Assembly: GCF_022344005.1 (NCBI RefSeq)
Contig: NZ_CP092196.1
Span: forward strand, 186,001-250,000
DNA length: 64,000 nt
Reading direction: 5' to 3'
DNA from: Deinococcus sp. KNUC1210
GTDB taxonomy: Bacteria > Deinococcota > Deinococci > Deinococcales > Deinococcaceae
Part shown: positions 63,213 to 64,000 of the stretch, piece by piece
Layout of the letters: every line of letters begins with the position of its first letter
Position numbering within the stretch: position 1 is the first letter of the stretch
The notes under the pieces: generated by a model
Told to the model about the DNA's origin: nothing
What the model saw: only the letters and a program-made list of their open reading frames with translations
Databases searched by the model: none
Position numbers and translations under genes: made by a program

Positions 63213-63590
63213 TTAAAAGAGCCAATTATATTTATCTTGCCATGAATTGTGGTTTTCGGACAAATATGGATGCAGATTTCTGAGCCATTTGAGAGTTTTT
63301 GCAGGTTTACAGTTTTGAGTATCTAATGTATCTAAATGTTCTATTAAGCAGGCTATCACTGAATATTTAACCTTTTCATCTCCATTGCTCAAGAAATTGT
63401 CAAACAAATCTCTCATAGGATTAAAGTCAAAGTCCGTTTCATCAGATTTACCCCAGATGTATTTTGCAAATGAATACATCTCCACACAGAAAAGAACCTC
63501 TTCATCTTCGCCATAATAATAATCTGACATCAAAAGAAAGTCAGGATATATCTTTACCAGAGCTTTAAATGCATCATGTGAGTCCATCAT
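63213..63590 (-). CDS. DUF7674-like small protein (immunity-type)
   Basis: 125 residues: MDSHDAFKALVKIYPDFLLM, FAKYIWGKSDETDFDFNPMR, FLSNGDEKVKYSVIACLIEH. The pattern of an N-terminal helix pair, then FNPMRDLFDNFLSNGDEKV and a conserved IACLIEHL helix matches the DUF7674 type, found among immunity and SUKH-like neighbours of toxin loci. Very acidic and AT-rich, so probably acquired. No toxin gene is visible in the window; it may lie beyond 64000 or have been lost. Confidence 0.6.
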   Translation of the reverse strand: MMDSHDAFKALVKIYPDFLLMSDYYYGEDEEVLFCVEMYSFAKYIWGKSDETDFDFNPMRDLFDNFLSNGDEKVKYSVIACLIEHLDTLDTQNCKPAKTLKWLRNLHPYLSENHNSWQDKYNWLF

Positions 63591-63603
63591 AATTTACGAC
63601 TAT

Positions 63604-63825
63604 TCAACACGTAATCGCCCCAGCCCTTCTGTAGTCCAACGCCTTCGTCATTCCATACGCCTTCAAGTTGGGAAAACAGGCATCAGAACGTTGCCGTGGC
63701 TGCTCAGCACGCAGTGGTTCGCTTGTACGCTGAACAGCCATCGTACACGTTCGGATGGCCCAACGTCTGTGATTAGCGGGCCCCTGTGTGCCCAGTTTCA
63801 ACCCGAGCACCCTCCTCATGACCAC
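63604..63825 (-). CDS. Possible small ORF or toxin-tail remnant
   Basis: 73 codons, back at normal GC: LGLKLGTQGPANHRRWAIRT, RSDACFPNLKAYGMTKALDY. No ribosome site or recognised family. It begins exactly where the AT-rich segment ends, so it may be a remnant disrupted by the insertion of that segment. Confidence 0.25.
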   Translation of the reverse strand: MVMRRVLGLKLGTQGPANHRRWAIRTCTMAVQRTSEPLRAEQPRQRSDACFPNLKAYGMTKALDYRRAGAITC

Positions 63826-63831
63826 CCGCCG

Positions 63832-64000
63832 TTACTGTGAAGTGTCCACTGCCTCCAGAAAGAACGCGATGTCCGTCTCGTACGCCTCGGGATTCGGCGT
63901 ATCCGGAACGCTTTTCACGTAGAACTCCGCAGTCACCCCTGTGAGCCTGAGGTCACGCCGCACCGCCTCGTCCACCACCACGGCGTATGCAGTCCCCGTC
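63832..64000 (-). CDS. GyrI-like/effector-binding domain protein, cut by window end
   Basis: The minus frame, open to the window end, reads [52 protein letters not shown], stop. An end with E-x-Y-x-T-D-I-x-x-x-L/F is usual for GyrI-like or MerR effector-binding domains. The N-terminus lies beyond 64000. Confidence 0.5.
   Translation of the reverse strand, partial: TGTAYAVVVDEAVRRDLRLTGVTAEFYVKSVPDTPNPEAYETDIAFFLEAVDTSQ

Overview
The window is high-GC DNA whose gene content and protein style fit an accessory replicon or genomic island of a Deinococcus-like bacterium. It holds many two-component and cyclic-di-GMP proteins, large MalT/BTAD-type ATPase regulators, multi-GAF kinases, RsbQ-like and HMCES/YedK proteins, and secreted proteins of a kind familiar from Deinococcus. 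This placement comes from family resemblance, not from a 16S gene. I see no rRNA, tRNA, CRISPR array or replication origin.

Layout. 0-9.6 kb: the end of a BTAD regulator, a 3-hydroxybutyrate dehydrogenase, DinB and response-regulator genes, a membrane-anchored WD40-like protein with a 15-codon upstream ORF, and a divergent TetR/oxidoreductase pair. 9.6-16.3 kb: decayed aldo/keto-reductase, aminoglycoside-phosphotransferase-like and SDR genes; a MerR regulator and a beta-hydroxyacid dehydrogenase sharing one palindromic operator; Crp/Fnr and NIPSNAP genes; and two loci that begin with the same 9-codon leader. 16.3-27.5 kb: a MalT-type regulator, several secreted proteins (some broken), a broken argininosuccinate/adenylosuccinate-lyase-superfamily gene and an HMCES/YedK protein. 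28-31.7 kb: a LiaFSR-like operon. 32.8-34.7 kb: a beta-helix lipoprotein. 35.2-39 kb: a PAS histidine kinase, a FixJ-like regulator, an exported GlcG/HbpS-like protein and an exported ankyrin protein, all in one direction. 39.3-43.1 kb: a kinase with six tandem GAF domains. 43.1-44.1 kb: relics of an MFS transporter, a diguanylate cyclase and an IS6-type transposase. 44.2-50 kb: a 1180-residue BTAD/ATPase regulator, a globin and an FAD monooxygenase. 50-61.8 kb: scattered IS relics, an RsbQ-like hydrolase, a peroxiredoxin, two HD-GYP proteins, a GGDEF protein and another alpha/beta hydrolase. 61.8-63.6 kb: an abruptly AT-rich segment with immunity-protein-like small genes.

How the genes work together. 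Most of the content is signal perception and regulation: three two-component systems or orphan kinases, three c-di-GMP enzymes and six or more transcription factors. The best candidate for an under-described system is the 35.2-39.0 kb module, which could be a haem- or redox-sensing relay analogous to HbpS-SenS-SenR.

Quality caveat. Several otherwise good genes are broken by exactly one base at G/C homopolymers: 4799-4804, 22372-22376, 41219-41223, 49169-49174 and 49481-49485. All five lack one base. This looks like homopolymer undercalling in the assembly, so those genes may be intact in the organism. Other broken genes carry stops and deletions that sequencing error would not explain, and look truly decayed.
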